From positions 1,922,501 to 1,986,500 of the forward strand of contig OZ024894.1 of assembly GCA_964017195.1 (NCBI GenBank): 64,000 nucleotides of DNA, given 5' to 3'. Position numbers and translations under genes: made by a program. Of this stretch, positions 20,675 to 28,431 are shown piece after piece. The stretch's first letter is position 1; every line of letters begins with the position of its first letter. The DNA comes from Siderastrea radians (Eukaryota > Cnidaria > Anthozoa > Scleractinia > Rhizangiidae). The notes beneath the pieces are model-generated. The model did not search any database and was not told the DNA's origin. It was given only the letters and a program-made list of their open reading frames with translations.

Positions 20675-21696
20675 CGTGGGTGCCCAACTCCTCGTTTTAC
20701 TTGACGCTGATGAGTCATGCGAGTACCAAAGAGTTTCCTGGGAACAAGAGTCATCATTTCAGAAACCGATTGCCCAAACCCATTCGATTTATGGGACGAG
20801 GATGGATGGTGGGTATGGTGAGTTTATCCTTACCCACCATTCCCGTGCTAGCGGAAGAAGGAGGCGTGGGCGATTCCCATCCTCTGTTGTACGTACGATG
20901 GCACGAACACGACTTCAAAATAGACGATTGGGGACAGGAGGCATGGTGGTATGAAGAGCAGGAATGGACCGTGAAGGCTCAAGACATGAGAAAGGAGATG
21001 ACCTCGTTGACGGGAGTTCAATTTTTTCACCAATTGATCTACCGTTACCGGCAAGAACGGGCGAAACGAATCAAACCCAAAGACAAATGGGTGGGGGCCG
21101 ATGGCGTCAAAATGTACCCGACCTTTGAATGGACCCCCGAAGGAGATTTGTTGTTGAATACCAAGCCCGTGGATTACAAAACCCATGTGGCACGCGTGTC
21201 ATGGGGCAGAACCTTGGCCCTGAAAATGGGGTGGATTGAACAACCGTCCCCCGGCCAGTATCGATTGGGTCCGAATCTCTTGCAAGAATTGGATGGCATG
21301 TCTACCATTCCGAACCCGACGGATGTCCCCAATTTTTGGAAAGTGGAGGGGGATTATCTGAAATTGAGTCTATCGTGCCCTTGGCGGTTTGTGAATTTGA
21401 ACGGGACCTTTCGTGTCCCGTCGGAATTTCCCGCCGTGCGTCCTTTGCACGTGTATTGTGATGTAGGGACCAGCAGCATGGTAGGGGGCCGTATCACCGA
21501 TCTCTTACGAGAAATCAAGTACCATCCCAAAGAAACCACGCACTTTGAACCTCGACATATTCAATATGTCCCCGTACGCAATGAAGTGGTGGAAATCGTG
21601 GAAACGCAGATGGCCGAAATCAATGGGGATCTCGTGACATTTGGCGAAGGGCATACCCTCCTAACCCTCCACTTTAAAAGGGAGGTCGTGGTGTGA
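20671..21696 (+). CDS. Polinton structural-type protein, paralogue 2
   Basis: 341 residues, starting in an ATGA overlap with integrase. The N-terminal SSFYLTLMSHAST and GNKSHHFRNRLPKPI pattern, and the C-terminal LHVYCDVGTSSMVGGRITDLLREI plus FEPRHIQYVP blocks, align with paralogue 3 directly downstream and more weakly with the copy at 14220. Paralogues 2 and 3 look like a tandem duplication, 13 bp apart. No membrane segment or signal peptide. Probably beta-rich virion proteins; function inferred only from family context. No strong TATA is seen, so it may be expressed from the integrase promoter. Confidence 0.75.
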   Translation: MTWVPNSSFYLTLMSHASTKEFPGNKSHHFRNRLPKPIRFMGRGWMVGMVSLSLPTIPVLAEEGGVGDSHPLLYVRWHEHDFKIDDWGQEAWWYEEQEWTVKAQDMRKEMTSLTGVQFFHQLIYRYRQERAKRIKPKDKWVGADGVKMYPTFEWTPEGDLLLNTKPVDYKTHVARVSWGRTLALKMGWIEQPSPGQYRLGPNLLQELDGMSTIPNPTDVPNFWKVEGDYLKLSLSCPWRFVNLNGTFRVPSEFPAVRPLHVYCDVGTSSMVGGRITDLLREIKYHPKETTHFEPRHIQYVPVRNEVVEIVETQMAEINGDLVTFGEGHTLLTLHFKREVVV

Positions 21697-21709
21697 AGCA
21701 GACGACAAC

Positions 21710-22762
21710 ATGTCGTTCTACGTGACGTTACCGAGTCATTCCAACCGACGTGAATTTCCCAACAACCAAGCCAATTCCTTCAAGATTCGTCTACCTCAAC
21801 CGTTACAGCTCACAGGGGGTGGATGGCAAGTGGGGTTGAGTGCCATTTCCTTACCGGATACGCGCGTCAATTTGTATGAGTTGGTGAAGAAAAATGGGTA
21901 CGTCATGGGGACGTCCTGGGACCAAACCTATCCCCAACCGGGTGGAAAAGACGGGGAAATGACCTCGCGAGTAGACACGGCGCGAACCATCATCAATGAC
22001 GTGAAAGATTTGGATTGGGTGGTGGATGGGGTGAGTTTCATGAAAGCCGTCATTGCCCACTTGGAACAACAACGTATGGAAATGGCCATTCAAGGGGGTC
22101 GGTTTACCAACGATCAAGGCAAACACACCTACATCAAGTTCAAGTGGGAAGGCGAAGATCTGCTCATTGACAACACCAATATCTGTCATTGTGGTAACAA
22201 AACACCTGCCCTGACCATCTACACCAAGTTAGCACTCAAGATGGGATGGTTACGTCAAATTGACACTGTATTGATTTTGGGACCCAACTTACACCAAGAA
22301 TTCATCGGGGATCAAATCCCCAACATGACAAAACCAGCCGTTGACAACGATTGGAACGATGTCAATGACAATCAGAACAAACCGGTCTTTTGGACGGTGC
22401 GTTCGTTTTTACCGGATTATTTACAATTGAGTATGAGTTGTAATTGGCGTTTCACCAACTTGAATGTGGCGTTTCGAGCGGTGGTGGGGGAACCTACACG
22501 ATCCTTGCACGTGTACTCCGACGTGGCAGGCAGCACAGTGGTGGGCAATCGCGTGACCGATTTGTTGCGTGAAATCCAGTACAAGCGACAAGCACGTGGC
22601 ACCATCTACTTTGAACCGTTGCACATTCAATACATGACTCTTCGTAACGAGGTGGTGGAAATGATTCACGTTCAAGTGGCCGAAACGATTGGTAGAGGAG
22701 GAGACTTGGTCAAGTTTGGTGACGGTCATACCATTGTCACGTTGCACTTCAAAAAGGCATAA
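21710..22762 (+). CDS. Polinton structural-type protein, paralogue 3
   Basis: 350 residues from the ATG at 21710, about 36 nt after a TATA-like TTTAAAAGG inside the end of paralogue 2. It has MSFYVTLPSHSN, NQANSFKIRLPQPL and GGWQVGLSAISLPD at the front, and LHVYSDV, VGNRVTDLLREIQY and FEPLHIQYM near the end, matching paralogue 2 best. The middle (about 75-150) differs most among the three, as expected of surface-exposed or partner-specific regions. It may be a virion component; no enzymatic motif is seen. Confidence 0.75.
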   Translation: MSFYVTLPSHSNRREFPNNQANSFKIRLPQPLQLTGGGWQVGLSAISLPDTRVNLYELVKKNGYVMGTSWDQTYPQPGGKDGEMTSRVDTARTIINDVKDLDWVVDGVSFMKAVIAHLEQQRMEMAIQGGRFTNDQGKHTYIKFKWEGEDLLIDNTNICHCGNKTPALTIYTKLALKMGWLRQIDTVLILGPNLHQEFIGDQIPNMTKPAVDNDWNDVNDNQNKPVFWTVRSFLPDYLQLSMSCNWRFTNLNVAFRAVVGEPTRSLHVYSDVAGSTVVGNRVTDLLREIQYKRQARGTIYFEPLHIQYMTLRNEVVEMIHVQVAETIGRGGDLVKFGDGHTIVTLHFKKA

Positions 22763-22795
22763 AAAAGAGAGACGAGAAGGGACCCCAAGTCAATC

Positions 22796-23023
22796 ATGCC
22801 TCCGAAACGACGACGACGACGACGACGACGACGTCCCCAAGAGGGCGAAGGGATTAACGCGGTGATTGCCGGGATTCCTAAAACCGCTTGGTCCATCACC
22901 AAAGGGATAGAAAAGTTAGCTAAAAAGAATGCCAGAAAATCGCATTTGAAACGCATGGAGGAAATCCGCCAAGGAAAACGAAAACGCTATGCGGGGGAAT
23001 CGTTTACGTGCAATCTCATGTGA
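22796..23023 (+). CDS. Small arginine-rich core-type protein 1
   Basis: 75 residues. Nine consecutive arginines near the N-terminus are followed by QEGEG, which fits the adenain type-I cleavage pattern (Q/M/I/L/N)xGx-G, then a hydrophobic helix (INAVIAGIPKTAW) and a basic tail. A CATAAAAAAG box lies about 37 nt upstream of the ATG. The design resembles DNA-condensing core peptides such as adenovirus pX/pVII. Family assignment is by composition only. Confidence 0.6.
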   Translation: MPPKRRRRRRRRRPQEGEGINAVIAGIPKTAWSITKGIEKLAKKNARKSHLKRMEEIRQGKRKRYAGESFTCNLM

Positions 23024-23042
23024 GTGGAAGCCGCGTTTTCGG

Positions 23043-23050
23043 TATAAAAA
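23043..23050 (+). promoter_or_regulatory. TATA box
   Basis: TATAAAAA 60 nt before the ATG at 23103. It lies in the short gap after the 75-aa gene, whose stop is at 23023. Confidence 0.55.
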
Positions 23051-23102
23051 GAGACGAGTCCTGTGACACCGACCAAACGTGATCCTTGGTGAAGAAGACA
23101 CC

Positions 23103-23429
23103 ATGCGTGGGGGAAGTTTGACACGATTTCGAACCGACGAGTGGTATGATCAACAAGGCAAAGGATTGATGACGGATCTGATGCGTGGGGGGTTGCAAGG
23201 TCTTATAAGGACGCGAAATCCTTTAAAACTGCCTAGTAATATCAAGAGAGGCTTGACAACGGGGTTATCACGAGGTGTCAAACGCAAAGCCGAACAAGTC
23301 ATCAAAAAAGAAATCACCAAACAAGCCAAGAAAGCGTTGAGTCATAAGAGCGTAAAAGACGCCGTGCGGGTAGCCACGGCCTTATTTCCCAAACAAACCA
23401 AACGGGCGCGAGATATTTTGGGCGTGTGA
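23103..23429 (+). CDS. Small basic virion-type protein
   Basis: 108 residues from the ATG at 23103; the open frame begins upstream at a GTG codon that I do not use. It carries several patterns fitting adenain cleavage: MRGG at the very start, QQGKG near residue 20 and MRGG near 30. Between and after these are amphipathic segments and a basic, alanine-rich C-terminal half. That is the style of adenovirus pVI-like precursors, which are cut by the viral protease. Its stop overlaps an alternative start of the next gene. Confidence 0.6.
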   Translation: MRGGSLTRFRTDEWYDQQGKGLMTDLMRGGLQGLIRTRNPLKLPSNIKRGLTTGLSRGVKRKAEQVIKKEITKQAKKALSHKSVKDAVRVATALFPKQTKRARDILGV

Positions 23430-23431
23430 AC

Positions 23432-23662
23432 ATGGATCCCGTGCATTCACGACCTCGACGGATTCGCAGTAATCGAGGGTTGTCTCAATGGGGTGGCCTG
23501 TATCCGTTTTGGAAACTCAGGAGAGGACAACGTGGTGGCTGGTTAAGTGCCGAGGTGATGAGACTGCCCGGGTTTGATTTGAGACAACGCTTAGCACGAC
23601 GACGGTATAAAAACCCCTCACGACGACGACGTACCACCACTCGACGACGACGACGACGTTAA
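23432..23662 (+). CDS. Small arginine-rich protein 2
   Basis: 76 residues from the ATG at 23432, beginning right after the previous stop. Contains GQRGG-W, a possible adenain site, a Trp/Leu-rich middle and a strongly basic C-terminal tail coded by CGA/GAC repeats. A TATAAAAA box for the capsid gene lies inside this ORF at 23606-23613. Probably a DNA-binding core component. Confidence 0.55.
   Translation: MDPVHSRPRRIRSNRGLSQWGGLYPFWKLRRGQRGGWLSAEVMRLPGFDLRQRLARRRYKNPSRRRRTTTRRRRRR
23606..23613 (+). promoter_or_regulatory. TATA box inside upstream ORF, for the major capsid gene
   Basis: TATAAAAA 59 nt before the capsid ATG at 23665, within the coding sequence of the 76-aa protein. Confidence 0.55.
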
Positions 23663-23664
23663 AC

Positions 23665-25065
23665 ATGCCTGACGTGAGTACACAAACCGCCCCGGCTCAC
23701 GAGCGTTCCGAAGGGACCGTCAACCCGGCGTTACGGATTTTCAAGGTGCCACCGACCGACATTAGCATCAATGCCTATCGCATGGTCACCATTCAACCCA
23801 CCACCACGGGTATCAATCCCATGGAATTCATCATTCCTGGATTAGACGATTTTGTGGATTTGGGACGCAGTTACTTTACCATGGAATTGAGATTGCAGAA
23901 AAGTACGAACGATGACTTGGTGGCCGCTCAAAAATTGTGGCCCGTCAACAATTTGGCCCATTCCATCATCAAACAAATTGACTTGCAATTGAATGGCACG
24001 TTGATCAGCCCTCAATCCGACACCTATCATTACAAAGCTTACCTGGAAACCTTGTTGAATTTTGACCGAGAAGATGGCAAGACCGTGTTGGGACCCCAAG
24101 GCTGGTTCAATCAAGTGGATTTCCCACCCGCATGGACGGCCAACAATACCAACAGTGCAGCACCACATAATGACTACCGGGATCTCCCCGCCAATCACAA
24201 AGCAGCGTTGGCTGCCATGGTCGCTGAAGTGGCCAAGTATGCTGGAGGTGTCACCCACAGTCTGGTGTTTACCCCGCACCTGGAAGTCTTTCATACTGGC
24301 AAACTGTTGGTGCCTGGCATCGAAATCAAGATGAAATTTCATTTCAATGCCCCCAGCCTGTTTTTCAATGGAGTGGGTCTAGCGGGCCGATTGATGGAAG
24401 GGGATGTGAAACTACGGTTTCATCTCTGCCAACTGCGTTTGAATGACGCTATCTACCAGAGTTTGTCTGAAAAAAGACACAATGAAGGCCAAGTGGCGTC
24501 TTACCCGACCGTCCGCAGTGAAATCCGGACCTTCAGCATGCAAAACAACCTGGTCCGCTTTGATATCCCTAACCTGTTTCAAAACAGAATACCTGACCGA
24601 TTGATTGTGGGGTTACTGGACAGCCGTGCCTTCAATGGAGATGTGACCCGAGATCCTTTCTGTTTCCAGAAATTTGGACTGACGTCCATTCGACAGATTG
24701 TCAAAGGCGAAGAATACCCTTATGAAACCCTGCAGTTAGTGCACAACAATGGCACCCGAGATAACTTGGGGTACTTCCGGTTTCTGCAAGCCAGTGGTGC
24801 CTGGTGTAAAAAGAAAGGCAATATGGTAGAACTAGGAGATTGGGGCCACAGGAAAAATTGTACCTTGTACATGTTTGACAATGTGGCCAATGGATGTGCC
24901 GACAGTCAAAACCTCAACCCCAAGCAAACGGGCGATTTACAATTGGTCTTGGAATTTGGAGCCGCCCCCGGTGTCAATATAACCGTGCTCGTGTATGGAG
25001 AATTTGAGAATTTGCTGGAGATTGACAGGAACGGAGCTGTGTTGTACAACATTTACCAGCACTGA
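23665..25065 (+). CDS. Probable major capsid protein (hexon-like)
   Basis: 466 residues. The N-terminal half (FKVPPTDISI, NPMEFIIPGLDDFVDLGRSYF, then a KQIDLQLNGTLISPQSDTYHYKAYLETLLNF block) matches the Polinton-derived family annotated in many animals as F54H12.2-like, which I take to be the double-jelly-roll major capsid protein. The length is a little short for the class. It is followed two bases later by the protease gene, a typical virion-gene order. No transmembrane segment. The family match is strong from memory; the capsid role is inference from position and reported Polinton capsid work. Confidence 0.75.
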   Translation: MPDVSTQTAPAHERSEGTVNPALRIFKVPPTDISINAYRMVTIQPTTTGINPMEFIIPGLDDFVDLGRSYFTMELRLQKSTNDDLVAAQKLWPVNNLAHSIIKQIDLQLNGTLISPQSDTYHYKAYLETLLNFDREDGKTVLGPQGWFNQVDFPPAWTANNTNSAAPHNDYRDLPANHKAALAAMVAEVAKYAGGVTHSLVFTPHLEVFHTGKLLVPGIEIKMKFHFNAPSLFFNGVGLAGRLMEGDVKLRFHLCQLRLNDAIYQSLSEKRHNEGQVASYPTVRSEIRTFSMQNNLVRFDIPNLFQNRIPDRLIVGLLDSRAFNGDVTRDPFCFQKFGLTSIRQIVKGEEYPYETLQLVHNNGTRDNLGYFRFLQASGAWCKKKGNMVELGDWGHRKNCTLYMFDNVANGCADSQNLNPKQTGDLQLVLEFGAAPGVNITVLVYGEFENLLEIDRNGAVLYNIYQH

Positions 25066-25067
25066 AG

Positions 25068-25607
25068 ATGGAACACGTGGCCTTGAATAATGTCCAGTTG
25101 GATTATTTAGCCCGAGACGACCCCCAATTGAAACCTGTCTTTTACGGGACGGTGGCCTGTGATCGTTTACCCAAGCGTCCTATCAAGACCCAACCCCAAG
25201 GGTACATTGTGAATACCGACCCACACGATCAACCGGGACAACATTGGTTAGCGGTGTGGACGGATCGAAACGTGTGTGAAATCCTGGACAGTTATGCTTT
25301 GCCCCTGGACACGTACGTGCAAGCTACCCCATTACGAGATTGGATTGTCCACCATTGGAAGTATGTGGTGACCAATGGCAAGTCCCTGCAAGCCATTTCA
25401 AGCAAGAGTTGTGGGGATTACGCCTTGTTGTACTTGAAAGCCAAAGCCCGTGGACGAACCTTGCAAGACTTTTTAAATGAGTTTTCCGATCATGATTATG
25501 TAAGCAATGACCATCAAGCCGGTCAACGCCTTCAACAATTGATTGTAGGCCAAGAAGCCCGATGGTATCAACTGTGTTGTCATCCGTATCATCAACGGAA
25601 TGATTAA
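25068..25607 (+). CDS. Adenain-like cysteine protease
   Basis: 179 residues. The C5/Ulp1-type catalytic layout is clear: H59 in GQHWLAVW, acidic D74 in ILDSYA, Q108 and C115 in QAISSKSCGDYALLYL, with the Q-C spacing of seven seen in adenovirus protease. Length is slightly below the adenovirus enzyme. It would mature virion precursors; several small proteins in this element carry GG or GxG sites matching adenain preference. AATAAA follows directly at about 25608. The next features are the tRNA-like gene and the ATPase. Confidence 0.9.
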   Translation: MEHVALNNVQLDYLARDDPQLKPVFYGTVACDRLPKRPIKTQPQGYIVNTDPHDQPGQHWLAVWTDRNVCEILDSYALPLDTYVQATPLRDWIVHHWKYVVTNGKSLQAISSKSCGDYALLYLKAKARGRTLQDFLNEFSDHDYVSNDHQAGQRLQQLIVGQEARWYQLCCHPYHQRND

Positions 25608-25635
25608 ATAAAATATGTTGGAAAAAAAGTGTGTC

Positions 25636-25721
25636 GGAGTCGTAGCTCAGTGGGTAGAGCCTTTGGACTTGATCCAGAATAGCGATTGGGTCGTGCGTGG
25701 GTTCGAGTCCCACCGATTCCA
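25636..25721 (+). tRNA. tRNA-like gene, anticodon uncertain, long variable region
   Basis: The acceptor stem GGAGTCG pairs with CGATTCC (one G-U) and is followed by A. The D arm is GCTC/GAGC. The TTTGG/CCAGA stem (25662-25666 with 25673-25677) closes a seven-base loop ACTTGAT, whose position 33 would be C rather than U. A variable region of about 18 nt could form a 4-bp stem (GCGA/TCGT). The T arm is GTGGG-TTCGAGT-CCCAC. An A box (TAGCTCAGTGGG) and a perfect B box (GGTTCGAGTCC) are present. If read as a normal loop the anticodon is TTG, but tRNA-Gln has no long variable arm. It may be a degenerate Ser/Leu-type tRNA, carry a tiny intron, or be a Pol III RNA merely shaped like tRNA. Confidence 0.7.
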
Positions 25722-25734
25722 ATAAAAAGGTGCC

Positions 25735-25744
25735 TTTTTTTTTT
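25735..25744 (+). terminator. RNA polymerase III T-run terminator
   Basis: Ten consecutive T residues 14 nt after the tRNA-like gene, as expected of a Pol III unit. They lie before the ATPase start codon. Confidence 0.7.
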
Positions 25745-25765
25745 CTAAGGGTAGTCGTCCTCATC

Positions 25766-26419
25766 ATGCAAACGGGGAAACCATTTCGTTTTCATACCCC
25801 CTCCTCTATCTTGGTGGTGGGCCCGTCGGGATGTGGCAAAACGGTGTTTACGGAAAAACTCTTGGTAGACAACCCCGAGTTGTTTGACACCCCACCGACT
25901 CAAGTGCATTATTGTTATGGGGCGTGGCAAGATCGTTTTCAAGGCATGCAAGATCATGGGGTGGTGTTTCACGAAGGGATTCCCGATCATGACGCGTTGG
26001 TCCAATGGTTTCCTGAAGGACAGGGGGTCCTGGTCTTGGACGATTTAATGGACGAAGGGAGTCACGATAAACGCGTGTTGGATTTATTCACCAAACATTC
26101 GCATCATCAAGGGGTGACGGTGTTGTACTTGTGCCAAGACATGTTTCCCGTGGGTCGCTATGCCAAAAGTATATCCCGCAATGCTCATTACATTGTGGCA
26201 TTCAAGAACCCCCGAGATCAATTAGGGGTACGCAATGTCATGCTGCAATCGTTTCCGACCACTTGGAAAGACACGTTGGAGACGTTTCATCAAGCCACCA
26301 CCCGCCCGTATGGGTATTTGGTGTTGGATTTACACCCCGCCTCCTCCGATCAACAACGGTTGTTGAGTCACCTGTTAAAAGACGAAGGATGGACGCGCAC
26401 TTATCAAAAGCGAGTATAA
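25766..26419 (+). CDS. Genome-packaging ATPase (FtsK/HerA type)
   Basis: 217 residues from the ATG at 25766; the longer frame that starts before the T-run terminator is rejected. Walker A is GPSGCGKT (19-26) and Walker B is VLVLDDLMDE (D92, D93). A histidine-rich segment and LYLCQDMF follow, where the sensor strand is expected. Size and layout match the A32-like ATPases of Polintons, adintoviruses and relatives, which pump DNA into the capsid. Its TAA stop codon is embedded in the TATAAA box (26415-26420) of the next gene. Confidence 0.92.
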   Translation: MQTGKPFRFHTPSSILVVGPSGCGKTVFTEKLLVDNPELFDTPPTQVHYCYGAWQDRFQGMQDHGVVFHEGIPDHDALVQWFPEGQGVLVLDDLMDEGSHDKRVLDLFTKHSHHQGVTVLYLCQDMFPVGRYAKSISRNAHYIVAFKNPRDQLGVRNVMLQSFPTTWKDTLETFHQATTRPYGYLVLDLHPASSDQQRLLSHLLKDEGWTRTYQKRV

Positions 26420-26420
26420 A
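26415..26420 (+). promoter_or_regulatory. TATA box overlapping the ATPase stop codon
   Basis: TATAAA at 26415-26420 contains the TAA stop (26417-26419) and lies 39 nt before the ATG of the glycine-rich protein. Confidence 0.55.
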
Positions 26421-26453
26421 GGGACCCTTGGAACAGGAAACAAGAGAGTAATC

Positions 26454-27488
26454 ATGGCCGATGATGATGACGACCGTCAACCCCCGCAATCGTACGATAC
26501 CGTGGCCCCAGCGGGGGTCGGGGCGACCAGCAGCAATGTCATGTCCCCAAGGGCTTGGCAAGATTTGTATTTGAGCGGAGACCAAGGCCTTCTCGACGTC
26601 GCCATGGAGGAAATGCGATCGGATCTCCTCTATGAGTTTATGCAATCCATCCCCCCTGCCGACGTCGTCGCGAACTGGCCCGATGTAGATGGGGCAGCCC
26701 CTGCCCAGGCCTCTTCCCCCGCGGGGGTAGGAAGTCAAGCATCCCATTCAGCTTCATTCCAAAGCCCCCAGACCACTCCGGAGTCCCCGAGAAGTCCCCC
26801 TGGTTGGCGAACACTCCCAAGTGGTCGGACAGCCGCGGGTGCTGGAGGTGATGGTAATGGACGTGGTAGTGGAGGGGGTAGTGGTAGTGGTGGACGTGGG
26901 GGTAGTGGTGGACGTGGTAGTGGTGGTAGTGGTGGACGTGGTAGTGGCGGACGTGGGGGTAGTGGTAGTGGTGGACGTGGTGGTAGTGGACGTGGTAGTG
27001 GTGGACGTGGTGGTGGTGGTGGTGGTGGAGGAGGTGCTGGGGGTGCTGGTGGAGGAGGTGCTGGTGGTGGTGGTGGTGCTGCTGCCGGTGGAGGAGGTGC
27101 TGGGGGTGCTGGTGGTGGAGGAGGAGGTGGAGGAGGTGGAGGAGGTGGAGGTGGTGGAGGTGGTGGTGGTGGTGGCCGTCGTGGTGGCCGTCGTGGTGGA
27201 CGCCGTGGACGACGACGACGACGACTTTTCCCTGGTTCACCTTTGACCCCTGCCACCAGTCCAGTCACCCCTCGAGGATCTTGGACGTCTGGGAGTTCTG
27301 GCAGACAACCTCGTACCTTGCGTCAAGCGGATTTACAACGACGTTTACGCATGCTGTTACAAGATCAAGAACAATTAGCCCAAGGACGTGAAATTGCGAA
27401 TGTGACCATGACCAATAGCATTGTGACCAGTTATAAACAGGGAGGAGCACCGAGTGTACAAACCTCGTCGTCCCGCGTGTCGCCGTGA
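26454..27488 (+). CDS. Glycine-rich protein with Arg-rich hinge
   Basis: 344 residues. An acidic start (DDDDD) and a helical N-terminal region (about 30-75) lead to a Ser/Pro linker, then more than 100 residues of Gly with scattered Ser, Arg and Ala (nucleotides about 26840-27180). A basic segment (GRRGG repeats and an Arg run) follows, then a C-terminal helix (about 285-320). The DNA of the repeat is GGT-rich and strongly strand-biased. Long ORFs in other frames here are artefacts of the repeat. RGG-like stretches bind nucleic acid and tend to phase-separate; a scaffold or core role is possible. No family recognised. Confidence 0.65.
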   Translation: MADDDDDRQPPQSYDTVAPAGVGATSSNVMSPRAWQDLYLSGDQGLLDVAMEEMRSDLLYEFMQSIPPADVVANWPDVDGAAPAQASSPAGVGSQASHSASFQSPQTTPESPRSPPGWRTLPSGRTAAGAGGDGNGRGSGGGSGSGGRGGSGGRGSGGSGGRGSGGRGGSGSGGRGGSGRGSGGRGGGGGGGGGAGGAGGGGAGGGGGAAAGGGGAGGAGGGGGGGGGGGGGGGGGGGGGGRRGGRRGGRRGRRRRRLFPGSPLTPATSPVTPRGSWTSGSSGRQPRTLRQADLQRRLRMLLQDQEQLAQGREIANVTMTNSIVTSYKQGGAPSVQTSSSRVSP

Positions 27489-27490
27489 AG

Positions 27491-28156
27491 ATGAAAACCG
27501 TCGTGTCATTATTGAATGGATCGAAACAGCATGGACTTCCCTTCCCGCCGGAATTATTACAACGCATGGATTCCTTGTATGCCTTTTATCATCAACAATG
27601 GTGGTGTTATCGCAAAATGTTAAATCATTACAAGTGTATCAATGCCTTGTTCAATGGCATGGCCTTACTCCTGATGGCCGCCGGCATGATTGCGGGCTCC
27701 CTGTTGGACAACAGCACCTTGGTAGCCTGTTTGGCGGCCGTGGGCACCGTGGTCAAAGGATGGAACGATTTTAAACAATACCGATTTAAAGTGACCATGA
27801 GTCGATTTGCGTTTACCACCTATGCCAAAGCCTTGACCGAATTGAAAACCCATGTGCGTGGTATTCCCTTGGAGGATCTGGAACGGTTTTTAATCAAGAT
27901 GCAAACCTTGGATGATACCATTGTGGATTTCACCCCTCCGTTACCGAAACGATGTCTCCAAGATTACCATCGTCATTTTGTCTACCAACCATTGGAAGCC
28001 CTATGCTATGTAGACGGATGTCCTCGTCCCTTGAAACCCAAAGACTACTGGATCCATAAAAAGCCGCTCCCTCCCAGTCCTACACTCTTAGAACCATGGC
28101 CGTCCAACGACGACGACGACGACGCAGAAAAAGGAAACAACGAGGAGGCGCTTTAA
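27491..28156 (+). CDS. Two-TM membrane protein with helical domain (SLATT-like)
   Basis: 221 residues from the ATG at 27491, 59 nt after TATAAA (27432-27437). An N-terminal amphipathic region with HQQWW (34-38) is followed by two hydrophobic helices, about 50-70 and 75-90, with only a short DNST turn. A cytosolic-type helical domain follows (FAFTTYAKALTELKTHV, LDDTIVDFTPPLP) and then an acidic tail. Related proteins with the YAKAL-TELKT and DDTIVDF blocks occur in other Polintons. The hairpin plus helical domain ending in a P-rich motif resembles SLATT pore-forming effectors; that comparison is inference. The last 61 nt overlap the next gene in another frame. Confidence 0.7.
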   Translation: MKTVVSLLNGSKQHGLPFPPELLQRMDSLYAFYHQQWWCYRKMLNHYKCINALFNGMALLLMAAGMIAGSLLDNSTLVACLAAVGTVVKGWNDFKQYRFKVTMSRFAFTTYAKALTELKTHVRGIPLEDLERFLIKMQTLDDTIVDFTPPLPKRCLQDYHRHFVYQPLEALCYVDGCPRPLKPKDYWIHKKPLPPSPTLLEPWPSNDDDDDAEKGNNEEAL

Positions 28157-28431
28157 TACGTCGCAAACCCCGTTTGGTGGATAAAATTGCCCATGGCATG
28201 AGTATGTTTCTCTCGGGCCCCGCGCCTGGGTTTGGACTTGCTTTAGGCAAATTAGGCGGGCAAGCCTTGAAAGGCATTACCGATAATGTGCAACATTACC
28301 GACGACGACAACGAGGTGGGGGTTGGTGGTCCGATTTCAAACGCAATACCCGTCAAGGCTATAAAGAGACGCGAGATGCCATCAAACAAGACAAAGCCCT
28401 TCAACGTTTCTTGACGGGTCGACCATGGTGA
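28096..28431 (+). CDS. Small arginine-rich core-type protein 3
   Basis: 111 residues. The N-terminal Arg/Lys run ends in KQRGG-A, and a second RRQRGG-G occurs near residue 70; both fit the adenain (Q)xGG-x pattern. Between them is a Gly/Ala-rich hydrophobic stretch (MSMFLSGPAPGFGLALGKLG) that could interact with membrane. A CATAAAAAG box lies about 41 nt upstream. The start overlaps the end of the 2TM gene by 61 nt. Probable core or lytic-peptide precursor. Confidence 0.6.
   Translation: MAVQRRRRRRRKRKQRGGALIRRKPRLVDKIAHGMSMFLSGPAPGFGLALGKLGGQALKGITDNVQHYRRRQRGGGWWSDFKRNTRQGYKETRDAIKQDKALQRFLTGRPW

Noticed and set aside
26638..27268. Long minus-strand ORFs rich in His or Pro opposite the glycine-rich gene
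   Set aside because: They are frame images of the GGT repeat; no promoter, start context or domain supports them.
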